The position numbers were made by a program, and so were the translations under genes. A stretch of 64,000 nt of DNA from Serratia bockelmannii. Its GTDB lineage: Bacteria; Pseudomonadota; Gammaproteobacteria; Enterobacterales; Enterobacteriaceae. The stretch lies in the NCBI RefSeq assembly GCF_008011855.1, contig NZ_VOUX01000005.1:186001-250000 (forward strand), given 5' to 3'. Every line of letters starts with the position of its first letter. Positions within the stretch are counted from its first letter, which is position 1. Positions 8,351-18,267 of the stretch are shown here, piece after piece. The notes beneath the pieces were generated by a model. That model was not told the DNA's origin. It searched no databases and worked only from the letters and a program-made list of their open reading frames with translations.

Positions 8351-9487
8351 TCAGTCCTCGATCAGTACCGCATCGTCGGGGGCGAAATAGAGCGGCACGC
8401 GTTCGCCGATCTGCGGCATCCGGCTGCGATGGGTGGTGACCACGCGCAGAGGATGGCCTTGAACGTCGAACTGCAGGTGCGTCAGTTCCCCCTGCCAGTG
8501 AATATCGCGCAGCGTGCCGATGAGGCTGTTGCTGCGCTGGGCGTCGGCATCGAGCGCAATATGCTGCGGCCGGATGCACAGCAGCTTGTCGAAGCCGCGT
8601 TGTGCGCCGTAGGTGAAACAGCCGATCACTTTGCCGGCGCAGCTGACGGTGGTCATGCCTTGCCCGGTAGTGGTCTCCAGCGCGGTGGCCGGCAGCAGGT
8701 TGGCGCGGCCGAGGAACTCGGCGGCGAAGCGGTTCGTGGGATGATGGTAAAGCGCGCGGGTCTCGCCGTGGGCGATCAGGTGGCCGTCGCGCATGATGCC
8801 AATCTTGTCCGCCAGCGTCAGCGCTTCGCCCTGATCGTGGGTGACGTACAGGATGGTCAGGTCAGGCAGTTCGCGGTGCAGGCGGGCGATCTCTTCCACC
8901 ATGCTGTGGCGAATTTGCGCGTCCAGCGCCGACAGCGGCTCATCCAGTAACAGCACTTTGGGGCGCACCGCGATGGCGCGAGCGATTGCCACCCGCTGCT
9001 GCTGGCCGCCGGAAAGCTGGCTGGGATAGCGCTTGGCGTAGGCGGACATGCCGACGATGGCCAGCGCTTCTTCGACGCGCTCGGCGGTGAGGCCGCGCGG
9101 CTTGCCTTGCGCGCGCAGGCCGAACGCCACATTGTCTTCGACGCGCATATGCGGAAACAGCGCGTAGTTCTGTACCACCATGCCCAGGCCGCGCTCATAA
9201 GGCGGCACGTCGGTGACATCGACGTCACCGATGGCAATACGCCCGGCGGACGGCTGCACGAATCCGGCAATGGCCCGCAGCACGGTGGTTTTGCCCGAGC
9301 CTGAGGGGCCGATCAGCGCCAGCACTTCGCCGGGGGCGATGGTGAGCGTCAGGGGTTTCAGCACCTCGGTGCCGCGATACGACACGCTGACGCGGTCGAG
9401 CTGAATGCCCGACGGCCCGGCGATGTCCTGGCTGCGATCCCGCGCCTCGGCGCGGGAAGAGAGGGTAGAAGGCATCGTCAGCGTCAT
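8351..9487 (-). CDS. phnT: 2-Aminoethylphosphonate ABC transporter ATPase PhnT
   Basis: This 378-residue ABC ATPase carries a Walker A motif GPSGSGKTT (about residues 60-68), the signature [14 protein letters not shown], Walker [13 protein letters not shown] and an H-loop in [10 protein letters not shown]-terminal extension of about 120 residues resembles the TOBE-type regulatory domain of Opp/MalK-like ATPases. It overlaps the phnS stop by four bases (ATGA). About 25 residues precede the usual ABC start, so the true start could be slightly further in. It energises uptake through PhnUV. Confidence 0.9.
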   Translation of the reverse strand: MTLTMPSTLSSRAEARDRSQDIAGPSGIQLDRVSVSYRGTEVLKPLTLTIAPGEVLALIGPSGSGKTTVLRAIAGFVQPSAGRIAIGDVDVTDVPPYERGLGMVVQNYALFPHMRVEDNVAFGLRAQGKPRGLTAERVEEALAIVGMSAYAKRYPSQLSGGQQQRVAIARAIAVRPKVLLLDEPLSALDAQIRHSMVEEIARLHRELPDLTILYVTHDQGEALTLADKIGIMRDGHLIAHGETRALYHHPTNRFAAEFLGRANLLPATALETTTGQGMTTVSCAGKVIGCFTYGAQRGFDKLLCIRPQHIALDADAQRSNSLIGTLRDIHWQGELTHLQFDVQGHPLRVVTTHRSRMPQIGERVPLYFAPDDAVLIED

Positions 9488-10494
9488 TCGGTCACCTGGT
9501 GCCAGCGGGAGATATCGGCGGACAGGCTGCTCACCACCTGATTCCAGTCCGGCGCCCAGATGTCCACGCCTTTCAGCGCCGCCTGCGACTGCTTGAAGTT
9601 ATCGTCGGTCGGGGTGACGTCCTTACGCACCGGCATACCGTAGGAAATGGCGCTGACGCTGCTCTGCGCTTCTTTGCTCAGCAGGAAGTCGATCAGTTTT
9701 TTGCCGTTGGCGCTTTGCGGCGCGCCTTGCACCAGGCCGACATAGTAAGGCAGCACCAGCGTGCTGCGCTTGCCGTCCGGCCCGGCCGGCCAGAACACCT
9801 TCACGTTCGGGTTGCTGCGCATCTGCGCCAGGTTCATCTGCAGATCGCCGTTGGCCACCAGCAGCTCCCCTTTATTGACCAGCGCGGTCAGCTTGCCGGT
9901 GGAGGCCGAAGGGCCGACGTTGTTGCTTTGCAGCTTGCCGAGGTAGTCGAAACCGGCGTCTTTGCTGCCGAAGCTGTGGAACGCCTGCAGCATCACCGCG
10001 GTACCGTCACCCGCCTGGCCCGGCGTGGAGTACTGCAGCTTGTTGCGGAACTGCGCGTCCAGCAGCTGTTGGTAGCTGGCGGGCGCCTGCGGCAGCAGTT
10101 TGGCGTTATAGATGAAGCTCAGGTAGTTGTTCACCAGCGGCACGAACTGCGGCTGGGCGTTGGCGATCTGCGCCGCATCCTGCGGGGTGAAGTCCTGCAG
10201 CAGTTTTTCCGCGGCGGCGCGCTGGATGAACGGTGGCAGCGTCACCAGCACGTCGGCCTGCGGGTTGCTGCGCTCTTTCGACAGCCGCTCGACGATGGCG
10301 CCGGAACCGCCTTCGACGTACTGCACCTTGACCCCGGTTGCCTGAGTGAAGGCGTCAAACTGGGTTTGATACCAGCTGTGATCGCCGTCGTGCAGGCCAT
10401 CGGCGGAGTAGACGGTCACCACCGCATCGGCGGCCCAGGCCGGCGCGGAGCCGAGTGCGATGGCGGTCATCACGACCAGACGAGAAAGTTTCAT
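9484..10494 (-). CDS. phnS: Periplasmic 2-aminoethylphosphonate-binding protein PhnS
   Basis: A 336-residue solute-binding protein with a clear Sec signal peptide ([21 protein letters not shown], cleaved after about residue 21). The mature part begins [12 protein letters not shown], typical of iron/phosphonate-type family 1 binding proteins. It is the first gene of phnSTUV and lies directly downstream of a PhnR-type palindrome (10528-10541). It would capture 2-aminoethylphosphonate in the periplasm and deliver it to PhnUV. Confidence 0.9.
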   Translation of the reverse strand: MKLSRLVVMTAIALGSAPAWAADAVVTVYSADGLHDGDHSWYQTQFDAFTQATGVKVQYVEGGSGAIVERLSKERSNPQADVLVTLPPFIQRAAAEKLLQDFTPQDAAQIANAQPQFVPLVNNYLSFIYNAKLLPQAPASYQQLLDAQFRNKLQYSTPGQAGDGTAVMLQAFHSFGSKDAGFDYLGKLQSNNVGPSASTGKLTALVNKGELLVANGDLQMNLAQMRSNPNVKVFWPAGPDGKRSTLVLPYYVGLVQGAPQSANGKKLIDFLLSKEAQSSVSAISYGMPVRKDVTPTDDNFKQSQAALKGVDIWAPDWNQVVSSLSADISRWHQVTE

Positions 10495-10527
10495 AGCTTC
10501 AGCCTCACTGTTGCGGGTTAATGCGAA

Positions 10528-10541
10528 CTGGTATACACCAG
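10528..10541. promoter_or_regulatory. Putative PhnR operator before phnS
   Basis: CTGGTATACACCAG has perfect five-base arms (CTGGT/ACCAG), the form of a GntR/HutC operator. It matches the element before phnW at 12 of 14 positions. On the minus strand a possible -10 (TATACC) lies inside it, 17 bases after a TTAGCT. Confidence 0.7.
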
Positions 10542-10667
10542 ATATGCGGCCAAGCTAATCGGCGAATATGACAAACAAATGAAAGCGGCAAAATATATTT
10601 ACCGGCAACGGGGATTGGGCGTGGGAGAGAAAAGGGGGCGGCAGGCGCAGCCCCGATATTCAGGAGA

Positions 10668-11387
10668 TTAAAGCGTATCGACCTCGATGCGCAGGCTGTC
10701 GTGGCGCCAGTATTCGATATCGAAATCGAGAATGCGGCCGTGCTGATCGTAATTCAAGCGGCGCAGCAATAAGGCGGGCAGGCCGACCATGGCGCCGAGC
10801 GCGTTGGCGGCGCGGTAAGGCAGGGCGGTCGGGTAGAACGACAGGTGCATGTTGCTGTAAATCAAATCGTAATGCTGCTGATAAACCTCGGTCAAGCTGC
10901 CGTTGAGATCGTGGCGGAGCAGTTCCGGCACCCGCTGCGGCAGGCAGTGGTTCTCGCAATAGCAGATGGCGCGGCCGTCGGCATAGCGCACGCGGCGCAG
11001 CAGATACACCTGATCGAACGGCTCGAGCGCCAGCGGCTGCATCACGTCGAGCGGCACCGTGGTTTTTTCGCCGGACAGCAGCGCGGTACGCGGCGTGCGC
11101 CCTTGCTCCTGGCAGAGGCGGTGGAAGTTGGTGTTCTGCGTCGGATCCAGCCACAGCCGTTCCGGCGTGACGAACCAGCCGCGGCGATCGGCGCGGTAGA
11201 TGGCGCCGGTGGCTTCCAGCTGCGCCAGGCTCTCGCGAATGGTAACGCGGGTGGTAGAGAAGATGGCGCACAGCTCGCGCTCCGAAGGCAGCTTGTCGCC
11301 CGCCTGCAGCGCGCCGCGGGTGATGCGCGCCTGAAGCTGATCCTTGATCTGCAGGTAATGGGGCATATCGCCCTGATGTTCTTTCAT
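10668..11387 (-). CDS. phnR: GntR/HutC-family regulator PhnR of phosphonate use
   Basis: This 239-residue regulator has an N-terminal GntR winged helix ([32 protein letters not shown], about residues 30-65) and a C-terminal UTRA effector domain. It lies between phnSTUV (same strand) and the divergent phnWX. Matching palindromes upstream of phnS and of phnW are its probable operators. The likely inducer is 2-aminoethylphosphonate or a derivative, known for this gene family only by context. No strong promoter was identified, though TATAAT occurs on the minus strand at 11431-11436. Confidence 0.9.
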   Translation of the reverse strand: MKEHQGDMPHYLQIKDQLQARITRGALQAGDKLPSERELCAIFSTTRVTIRESLAQLEATGAIYRADRRGWFVTPERLWLDPTQNTNFHRLCQEQGRTPRTALLSGEKTTVPLDVMQPLALEPFDQVYLLRRVRYADGRAICYCENHCLPQRVPELLRHDLNGSLTEVYQQHYDLIYSNMHLSFYPTALPYRAANALGAMVGLPALLLRRLNYDQHGRILDFDIEYWRHDSLRIEVDTL

Positions 11388-11515
11388 TTCATCTCGCTAT
11401 GGCATCGGCCCGACATTCCGGCACGCGCTTATTATACATAGCCAGATGAATTTTTTGTTTCACCGCGCTTTGTCGTTTGACCGGGGAAGGAATTTGCCGC
11501 CACAATGCCCGCAAT

Positions 11516-11529
11516 CTGGTATAGACCAA
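11516..11529. promoter_or_regulatory. Putative PhnR operator before phnW
   Basis: CTGGTATAGACCAA contains TGGT-N4-ACCA and ends just before the phnW ribosome binding site. It is nearly identical to the element in front of phnS. A repressor bound here would block phnWX transcription. Confidence 0.7.
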
Positions 11530-11542
11530 ATAGGTGAATGAC

Positions 11543-12646
11543 ATGTCCGATCGTAACTACCTGCTGTTGACCCCCGGCCCGTTGACCACGTCGAAAACGG
11601 TGAAAGAGGCGATGCTGTATGACAGCTGCACCTGGGATGAAGATTACAACCTGGGCGTGGTGCAGCGCATCCGCCAACGGTTGGTGGCGCTGGCGACGCC
11701 GTCCGCCGGTTACACCGCGGTGCTGCTGCAGGGCAGCGGCAGTTTTGCGGTGGAAGGCGTGTTGGGCACGGTCATCGGCCCGCAGGACAAGCTGCTGATC
11801 GTCAACAACGGCGCCTATGGGGCGCGAATGATCGAAATGGCGCGGCTAATGGATATTGACCACCACGCTTTCGACTGCGGCGAGGTCAATGAGCCGGACG
11901 TGGCGGCGATGGAGGCGGTGCTGAAAAGCGATGCGCGCATCAGCCATATCGCCATGGTGCACTGTGAAACCACCACCGGCATGCTCAACCCGCTGCAGAA
12001 GGTCGCCGGTCTGGCGGCGCGCAACGGTAAAACCTTTATCGTTGACGCCATGAGCAGCTTCGGCGGCATTCCGTTGGATGTGGACGCGCTGGGCATCGAT
12101 TTTCTGATCAGCTCCGCCAACAAATGCATTCAGGGCGTGCCGGGCTTCGCTTTCGTCATCGCCCGCCGCAGCGAGCTGGAGAAATGCGCCGGCCGTTCGC
12201 GCTCGCTGTCGCTGGATCTGTATGCCCAGTGGCGCTGTATGGAAGACCAGGCCGGCAAATGGCGCTTTACGTCGCCGACCCACACCGTGCTGGCCTTCGC
12301 GCAGGCGCTGAAAGAGCTGGAACACGAGGGCGGTATTGCCGCGCGCCACCACCGCTATCAGACCAATCAGCGTCGGCTGGTGGCGGGCATGCGTGAACTG
12401 GGCTTTGAGACCCTGCTGGACGATGCGCTGCACTCGCCGATCATCACCGCGTTCTATTCGCCGAAGGCCGACACTTACCGCTTCGCCGAGTTTTATCAGC
12501 GCCTGAAGCAGCAAGGCTTCGTGATTTATCCCGGCAAAGTGTCGCAGAGCGACTGTTTCCGCATCGGCAACATCGGGGAAATTTATCCGCAGGATATCGA
12601 ACGCTTGCTGGCGGCCGTCGGGCAGGCGATGTACTGGAATCAATAA
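11543..12646 (+). CDS. phnW: 2-Aminoethylphosphonate-pyruvate transaminase PhnW
   Basis: PhnW moves the amino group of 2-aminoethylphosphonate to pyruvate, giving phosphonoacetaldehyde and alanine, with pyridoxal phosphate as cofactor. The 367-residue product matches Salmonella PhnW in length and sequence. The cofactor lysine is K194 in SSANKCIQG and the cofactor-binding Asp is in VDAMSS (168). An in-frame GTG exists at 11534, but the ATG at 11543 has AGGTGA five bases upstream and matches the family start. phnX follows nine bases later. Confidence 0.95.
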   Translation: MSDRNYLLLTPGPLTTSKTVKEAMLYDSCTWDEDYNLGVVQRIRQRLVALATPSAGYTAVLLQGSGSFAVEGVLGTVIGPQDKLLIVNNGAYGARMIEMARLMDIDHHAFDCGEVNEPDVAAMEAVLKSDARISHIAMVHCETTTGMLNPLQKVAGLAARNGKTFIVDAMSSFGGIPLDVDALGIDFLISSANKCIQGVPGFAFVIARRSELEKCAGRSRSLSLDLYAQWRCMEDQAGKWRFTSPTHTVLAFAQALKELEHEGGIAARHHRYQTNQRRLVAGMRELGFETLLDDALHSPIITAFYSPKADTYRFAEFYQRLKQQGFVIYPGKVSQSDCFRIGNIGEIYPQDIERLLAAVGQAMYWNQ

Positions 12647-12655
12647 GGATTGACC

Positions 12656-13465
12656 ATGAAACAGATCAACGCAGTGATCCTCGACTGGGCCGGCACCACG
12701 GTGGACTTCGGCTCCTTTGCGCCAACGCAGATTTTTGTCGAGGCGTTCAAGCAAACCTTCGATATCGACATCAGCCTGGCGGAGGCGCGCATTCCGATGG
12801 GGCTCGGCAAATGGCAGCACATCGAGGCGCTGGGCAAACTGCCGGCGGTCGACGCGCGCTGGCGGCAGAAGCTGGGCCGCTCGATGAGCCACCAGGATAT
12901 CGACGCGCTGTATCAGGCGTTTATGCCGCTGCAAATCGCCAAAGTGATCGACTTTGCCGATCCCATCGAGGGCGTGCCGCAGGTGATTGCCGGGCTGCGC
13001 GAACAGGGCATCAAAATCGGTTCCTGCTCCGGTTATCCGCGCGCGGTGATGGAGGTGCTGGCGCCGGCCGCCGCGCAGCGCGGCTATGCGCCGGATTATT
13101 GGGTCGCCACCGACGATCTTGCGGCCGGCGGCCGACCGGGGCCGTGGATGGCGTTGCAGAACGTCATCGCGCTGGGCATCGATGCGGTGGCGCACTGCGT
13201 GAAGGTCGATGACGCGGTGCCGGGCATTGCCGAAGGGCTGAACGCCGGGATGTGGAGCGTCGGGCTGGCGCTGTCCGGCAACGAGTTCGGCGCTACCTGG
13301 TCGGAGTACCGTCAAATGGCGGCAGGGGAAATAGAGCAGCGCCGCACGGCGGCCGCCGATAAGCTGTACGCGGCGGGCGCGCATTATGTGATAGACACGC
13401 TGGCGCAATTACCGGATGTGATCGCCGATATCAACCGGCGGCTGGCGAACGGCGAGCGGCCGTAA
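12656..13465 (+). CDS. phnX: Phosphonoacetaldehyde hydrolase (phosphonatase) PhnX
   Basis: This HAD-superfamily enzyme splits the C-P bond of phosphonoacetaldehyde into acetaldehyde and phosphate. The nucleophile is D10 in ILDWAGTT, and the Schiff-base lysine that marks phosphonatases is K52 in MGLGKW. The 269 residues align throughout with Salmonella PhnX. An upstream in-frame TTG (12650) is possible, but the ATG has AAGGA at a proper distance. With PhnW it completes a two-step pathway from 2-aminoethylphosphonate to phosphate. A shared terminator separates it from tcyP. Confidence 0.95.
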   Translation: MKQINAVILDWAGTTVDFGSFAPTQIFVEAFKQTFDIDISLAEARIPMGLGKWQHIEALGKLPAVDARWRQKLGRSMSHQDIDALYQAFMPLQIAKVIDFADPIEGVPQVIAGLREQGIKIGSCSGYPRAVMEVLAPAAAQRGYAPDYWVATDDLAAGGRPGPWMALQNVIALGIDAVAHCVKVDDAVPGIAEGLNAGMWSVGLALSGNEFGATWSEYRQMAAGEIEQRRTAAADKLYAAGAHYVIDTLAQLPDVIADINRRLANGERP

Positions 13466-13483
13466 CGACCGAACGCGGGGCAT

Positions 13484-13514
13484 AAAAAAACCGGGGATAA
13501 TCCCCGGTTTTTTC
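13484..13514. terminator. Bidirectional terminator between phnX and tcyP
   Basis: The stem CCGGGGAT/ATCCCCGG is flanked by AAAAAAA on the left and TTTTTT on the right, so it can end transcripts of both converging genes. Confidence 0.92.
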
Positions 13515-13528
13515 GATCTGAGAGGGCG

Positions 13529-14920
13529 TTAGCTGTGAGCCAATTCGACTTCGTCTTCGCTGTCCATCACGGCTTTGTCGGTTTGCTTCATCAGCTGGCT
13601 GGTGATGGTGCCTGCCGCCATGGAGCCGTTGACGTTTAGCGCGGTACGGCCCATGTCGATCAGTGGTTCGACCGAGATCAGCAGCGCGACCAGCGTCACC
13701 GGCAGGCCCATCGCCGGCAGTACGATCAGCGCGGCGAAGGTGGCGCCACCGCCCACGCCCGCCACACCGGCGGAGCTGAGGGTGACGATGCCAACCAGGG
13801 TGGCGATCCACACCGGATCCAGCGGGTTGATGCCGACGGTCGGCGCAACCATCACCGCCAGCATCGCCGGGTAGAGGCCCGCACAGCCGTTCTGGCCGAT
13901 GGTGGCGCCGAACGACGCCGAGAAGCTGGCGATGGATTCCGGCACGCCCAGACGACGGGTCTGCGCTTCCACGTTCAATGGAATGCTGGCGGCGCTGGAG
14001 CGGCTGGTGAAGGCGAAGGTGATCACCGGCCACACCTTGCGGAAGAACTTCATCGGGTTAACGCCGGTGAAGGCCAGCAGCACAGCGTGCACCACGAACA
14101 TGATGGCCAGGCCGATGTACGAGGCCACCACGAAGCTGCCGAGCTTGACGATGTCGTGAATGTTGGAACCGGCGACCACTTTGGTCATCAGCGCCAGCAC
14201 GCCGTACGGCGTCAGCTTCATGACCAGACGCACCAGCTTCATCACCCAGGCCTGCAGGGTGTCGATAGCCACCAGCACGCGCTCGCCTTTCGGCTTGTCG
14301 TCTTTCAGCAGCTGCAGCGACGCCACGCCGAGGAAGGTGGCGAAAATCACCACGCTAATGATCGACGTCGGGCTGGCGCCGGTCAGATCGGCGAACGGGT
14401 TTTTCGGGATGAACGACAGCACCATCTGCGGCACGGTCAGATCGGCCAGTTTACCCACGTAGTTGGTCTGGATCGCCGTCAGGCGCGCGCTTTCCTGCGC
14501 GCCCTGCACCAGGCCTTCGGCGGTCAGGCCGAACAGGTTGGTGACCAGCACGCCCACCAGCGCCGAGATCAGCGTAGTGAACAGCAGCGTGCCGATAGTC
14601 AGGACGCTGATTTTGCCCAGAGAAGAGGCGTTATGCAGCTTGGCCACCGCGCTCAGGATCGAGGCGAACACCAGCGGCATGACGATCATTTGCAGCAGTT
14701 GCACATAGCCGTTGCCGACGATGTTGAACCAGCTGATGGATTCTTTCAGTACCGGGTTGTCGGCGCCGTACACCAGCTGCAGGCCCAGACCGAATACTAC
14801 GCCGACCACCAGGCCGACCAGCACTTTTTTCGCCAGGCTCCATTGCTTGTGGCGGGTTTGCGCCAGCAGCAAAAGAAGCGCGACAAACACCAGCACGTTA
14901 ATCACGAGCGGAAGATTCAT
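13529..14920 (-). CDS. tcyP: L-cystine symporter TcyP (YdjN)
   Basis: TcyP is a dicarboxylate/amino-acid:cation symporter that imports L-cystine in E. coli. The 463-residue product matches it end to end, including the serine-rich [11 protein letters not shown] loop and [14 protein letters not shown]. The frame can be extended to a TTG at 14935, but the ATG at 14920 matches the known N-terminus ([16 protein letters not shown]) and has GGAG nine bases upstream. Adjacent ydjM and hxpB keep the E. coli order. Control by CysB is likely from family knowledge, but I see no certain site. Confidence 0.95.
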   Translation of the reverse strand: MNLPLVINVLVFVALLLLLAQTRHKQWSLAKKVLVGLVVGVVFGLGLQLVYGADNPVLKESISWFNIVGNGYVQLLQMIVMPLVFASILSAVAKLHNASSLGKISVLTIGTLLFTTLISALVGVLVTNLFGLTAEGLVQGAQESARLTAIQTNYVGKLADLTVPQMVLSFIPKNPFADLTGASPTSIISVVIFATFLGVASLQLLKDDKPKGERVLVAIDTLQAWVMKLVRLVMKLTPYGVLALMTKVVAGSNIHDIVKLGSFVVASYIGLAIMFVVHAVLLAFTGVNPMKFFRKVWPVITFAFTSRSSAASIPLNVEAQTRRLGVPESIASFSASFGATIGQNGCAGLYPAMLAVMVAPTVGINPLDPVWIATLVGIVTLSSAGVAGVGGGATFAALIVLPAMGLPVTLVALLISVEPLIDMGRTALNVNGSMAAGTITSQLMKQTDKAVMDSEDEVELAHS

Positions 14921-15101
14921 CCCCAATGTCTCCAATAATCTTTCTTATAAAAACGACTACGCATCACGTATGTCGCGATGTAAATATCGTAACAGTTTGC
15001 TGAGTGGCCTACTTATATCCAAATGGAATTTGATATAGCTTTTTGTGTTTTTTTGTTTGTTTTATATACACCAAGATGATGGATTGGGCGTATTTTTGTG
15101 A

Positions 15102-15650
15102 TCAGAGTCTGATATTTCTGATTTGCTCGACATAGGATTGCACCGGCAGGGTGAAATCGCCTTGCCAGCAGATGGCAAACGCCACCAGGCACAGACACAG
15201 TACGCGCTCCAGCTGGTTGCCTTTTTGCGAGTTGAGCAGGGGCAGGCGAAAACGCCAGCGGCACGGCCACAGCAGCGGCACGCCGGCGGGCGTGAGCATG
15301 TCGGCCAGCAGATGGCTGAAGTAACCGATGATCATGGCGTGCATCGCATCGGCCGGGATCGGCCAGCTACGCGGCACGTCCAGCTGAAACAGCGCCATGC
15401 CGCCGGCGATCGCCAGCAGGCTGTGGGTGAAACCGCGGTGGCCGAAGGCGCGGGCGATGGGCAGGGCGATCCAGCGCAGGCGCTGGCCCAGTACCGACTT
15501 GGGGTGATCGATGTCCGGCAGCAGCGAGGTGAGCAGCGCGGCGGGTATGATGTGCCACCAGTCGCCGGTAGCCAGCTCTGGCGTCACTTCCGCCTTCTTG
15601 GCGAAGATCGCGCAAGCGACAGAGAAAATGAGATGTCCTTCCGCGGTCAT
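15102..15650 (-). CDS. ydjM: SOS-inducible inner-membrane protein YdjM
   Basis: This 182-residue membrane protein belongs to the LexA-regulated, predicted metal-dependent hydrolase (YbcI/DUF457) family. Conserved polar motifs are LLPDIDHPKS, HRGFTHS and SHLLADMLTPAGVPLLWP, which could bind metal. The N-terminus MTAEGHLIFSVACAIFAK equals that of E. coli YdjM. A good LexA box lies 22 bases upstream of the start. The biochemical function is unknown. Confidence 0.92.
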   Translation of the reverse strand: MTAEGHLIFSVACAIFAKKAEVTPELATGDWWHIIPAALLTSLLPDIDHPKSVLGQRLRWIALPIARAFGHRGFTHSLLAIAGGMALFQLDVPRSWPIPADAMHAMIIGYFSHLLADMLTPAGVPLLWPCRWRFRLPLLNSQKGNQLERVLCLCLVAFAICWQGDFTLPVQSYVEQIRNIRL

Positions 15651-15672
15651 GCTGTTGCGATTCCGGCTGGTA

Positions 15673-15692
15673 AACTGTTAATTTATCCAGTA
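15673..15692. promoter_or_regulatory. LexA (SOS) box of ydjM
   Basis: AACTGTTAATTTATCCAGTA contains the required CTG-N10-CAG (15675-15690) and the A/T-rich core of the LexA consensus. It lies 22 bases before the ydjM start. ydjM is a known LexA target in E. coli. Confidence 0.85.
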
Positions 15693-16071
15693 TATGGGAA
15701 AATTCCCAGTAGTGGAAGCAGTTACCCTGTAACCAATTGTTTATTTTTCCCTGTTTTACAACGGCTTGTTACGGTGCTGCGTAACAAATCATCGATTTTG
15801 ACTGGCGAGAACAAAAAGCGGGCGATGGGCGATGCATGAAGATGAGAAAAAAGACGGTGGCTTGGCGTGTGGCGGGAGGAAGCGGCGGCCTTGAACCGCG
15901 CTGCGTGGCAGTGACAACGCGCCGCGGGCCGTCGCTTTCCCTGCCACCCAGCATAATAACAACAGCATGCCGATTCAATAATAATGAAACGCTGTTTCGT
16001 TTGTTTTGCGGCACGGATCCCTTTTATGGCGCAGAGCGGAAAGCCAGGGCGCCGATGACCGGCGCCGCAGG
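15693..16071. other. Upstream region of ydjM, no further gene seen
   Basis: Between the LexA box and the end of hxpB no convincing gene is present. Short open frames lack ribosome binding sites and family resemblance. A GC-rich inverted repeat (GGCGCC, 16048-16066) just past hxpB lacks a T-tract. Confidence 0.5.
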
Positions 16072-16737
16072 TCAGGCAAAGTGGGCGAGAGTGAGCTGTT
16101 CCAGGGTCTCCAGCTTGTGGTCCGCCAGCGCCCAGCGCGGATCGTGACGGTATTCGGCCGCCGGGATGACGATGGAACGCATGCGTGCGGCCTTGGTGGC
16201 GATCATGCCGTTAAAGGAGTCTTCCAGCGTGATGCAGCGCAGCGGATCGCTGCCCAGGCGCTCGGCGGCGATCAGGTAGACCTCAGGGTGTGGTTTGCTG
16301 TACGGCAGGTATTCGGCGGAAACCAGCTGATCGAAGTAACCTTCAAGATCGAACATCTTCAGCACCTGCTGTTGCATGTGCAGCGGCGAGGCGGAGGCGA
16401 GGCCAATGTTCAGCCCCTGGCTGCGGCACAGCTCCAGCGCCTGCTGAACGCCCGGCAGCAGCGGGCGCGTCTCGTGCACCAGCTCGATGGCGCGCTCGAT
16501 AATCCGCGCCGACACCTCATCGAGCGAAACCCCTTGCCACGGCATCGCCTGGTACCACATCTTCACCACCAGATCGATGCGCAACCCCAGCGTGTCCGGC
16601 AGCTTGTGACGGTCGGACAGATCCAAACCCAGCGCGCCGAAGATATCCAGCTCGGCCTGCAGCCATAGCGGTTCCGAGTCGATCAACAAGCCGTCCATAT
16701 CAAAAATTGCGGTTTCAATGCGTTGCGAATAAGCCAT
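16072..16737 (-). CDS. hxpB: HAD-family hexitol/2-deoxyglucose-6-phosphatase HxpB (YniC)
   Basis: This 221-residue haloacid-dehalogenase-like phosphatase has motif I DMDGLLIDSEP (about residues 13-23), motif II SAS, the motif III lysine in KPHPEVYL and motif IV EDSFNG. E. coli HxpB dephosphorylates 2-deoxyglucose-6-phosphate and hexitol phosphates. The gene sits beside ydjM, as in E. coli. AGGAG ten bases upstream supports the start. Confidence 0.92.
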   Translation of the reverse strand: MAYSQRIETAIFDMDGLLIDSEPLWLQAELDIFGALGLDLSDRHKLPDTLGLRIDLVVKMWYQAMPWQGVSLDEVSARIIERAIELVHETRPLLPGVQQALELCRSQGLNIGLASASPLHMQQQVLKMFDLEGYFDQLVSAEYLPYSKPHPEVYLIAAERLGSDPLRCITLEDSFNGMIATKAARMRSIVIPAAEYRHDPRWALADHKLETLEQLTLAHFA

Positions 16738-16801
16738 TAACGGTTAACTCCTGCCGGCGCGGGTGAATGTGCCCGACACTTTATCATCGCCGGTGACGAG
16801 A

Positions 16802-18082
16802 CTAAAACCTTTGCCTGCGCGTTTGGCTTTTGCCAAAACGCAGGATATTCCACGCCTCGCGCAATTTTAGCCACCAGCGCTGATGTTGACGCTCGGTGAC
16901 CTGTTGCAACATGCGTGCGTAGTCCAGCACCAAACCCGGCGTCCAGGTCATGCTTTCGCCGCGGCTGCGTAGTACCGCCAGCATCCACAGATTGGGATCG
17001 AGCACCAGCAACAGAAAGCGGCGCCACAGATGTTTATCACCCAGCACGCCTTCCAACGCGCTGTCGAGCGCGCCGATGACCGTGGTGGAACAGTTGCGTC
17101 GGGTCAGATTGTAGGTGGCGTCTTGCCGATAACGCAGCCAGAATGCGCGCAGCGCCGCCGGGTTATAGCGGTAGAATTGAATTTTCTTGTCCGGTGGGCA
17201 CCAGGCGGCGATCTCACCCGGCAGGTCGGGCAGGAAACGCCCGTCGACGTTGTTCTGCTCGCCGGCATGCAACAACTGGCGGAAATCCTGAACGGAATGG
17301 CTGATGTCGTTGAGCGGGTAGTGACTGATATACACATCCGGCGCGAGCGCCAGGGCGGCATGACCGGTGGAGATATTGCCGCCGCCGTCGACCGCCGCGA
17401 TGTATCGGTCGACGATGTAACGCCGGCGTGGATCTTTAGCCGCACCAATCGGTGTCCAGATGTACACCGTGAGTGGCGCAGTCTCATCCTCCGGGTGCGG
17501 TGGCTGCCGCGCGGGGTGCTGATTCAGAGAGAAGCTTGTCAGTCTCCGGGCGATACGCAATAAGGCCCAGCCGGAAAGCACCATCATCACGCCGAGGCAA
17601 AAGGGCACCGTCATCCGATGCGGCGCCGGCCAGCCGACAAAAATCATCAACGAAAGCAGGATCTCGCCGCCGCCCGCCAGCGCCACGCCTTTCCATCGAC
17701 TGTGTTGAATCACCGTGGAGGAGGCGATGCGCACGGCGCCGTCAAGCAGCAGCGCGCTGCCAAACACCACGGTGGCGACGATGTTATCGTCTGCGGGCAC
17801 GTCCAGCATTAAAAAGGCCATAAACACGAAACCCAATCCCTTCAGCAACACCGGCCTGCTGGCCGAAGAGCCGATCACCAGCGCAGCGGATATCGCCACC
17901 AGCCCCTCCAGCGCCAGGATGACCGCCAGCGCATCCAGCGCCAGCACCGACCGGCCATCCTGCAGTATGTCGAACAACATCAGCGCCCCTGCGGCTATCC
18001 ACAGCCAACCGAACAGCACCAGCAGGCGGCGCTGGCCGTGCAGCGCCTGGGCGCCCAGCAATAAGATAATCAGTCGAATCAT
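16802..18082 (-). CDS. HdeD-like membrane protein fused to a papain-like (NlpC/P60-type) domain
   Basis: A 426-residue two-part protein. Residues 1-180 hold about six hydrophobic segments of the HdeD/DUF308 type. Residues 205-400 are soluble and contain TGHAALAL (His241) followed 90 residues later by YNLTRRNCSTTV (Cys331). A His-before-Cys order with NC at a helix start is the hallmark of circularly permuted papain-fold hydrolases (DUF4105 and related). It would therefore be a membrane-anchored thiol hydrolase, perhaps acting on peptides or lipids; this is inference. GAGG precedes the start. The gene interrupts the hxpB-yniB neighbourhood of E. coli. Confidence 0.75.
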   Translation of the reverse strand: MIRLIILLLGAQALHGQRRLLVLFGWLWIAAGALMLFDILQDGRSVLALDALAVILALEGLVAISAALVIGSSASRPVLLKGLGFVFMAFLMLDVPADDNIVATVVFGSALLLDGAVRIASSTVIQHSRWKGVALAGGGEILLSLMIFVGWPAPHRMTVPFCLGVMMVLSGWALLRIARRLTSFSLNQHPARQPPHPEDETAPLTVYIWTPIGAAKDPRRRYIVDRYIAAVDGGGNISTGHAALALAPDVYISHYPLNDISHSVQDFRQLLHAGEQNNVDGRFLPDLPGEIAAWCPPDKKIQFYRYNPAALRAFWLRYRQDATYNLTRRNCSTTVIGALDSALEGVLGDKHLWRRFLLLVLDPNLWMLAVLRSRGESMTWTPGLVLDYARMLQQVTERQHQRWWLKLREAWNILRFGKSQTRRQRF

Positions 18083-18267
18083 GGCGGCCTCTGTCCGAAT
18101 GGATAACGTTACCCCTTCAATGATAGTGTGCCGGCGCCGTTAAGTTTTTGATTTCGACGAATTCGGCTAAGCTTGTAGCACAGCGGGAGTGAAGAAAACG
18201 GTGGGCGAGTTTCGCCAACAGCAGGTAGACTTAGCCGATTCGGTTACGTCGCTAACAAGGGGAACAC

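Noticed and set aside
16048-16066. GGCGCC inverted repeat after hxpB as a terminator
   Set aside because: The stem is only six bases with no T-run on the minus strand.
15836-16147. A 103-codon plus-strand frame between ydjM and hxpB
   Set aside because: It runs into hxpB on the opposite strand, has no ribosome binding site, and its product looks like random translation.
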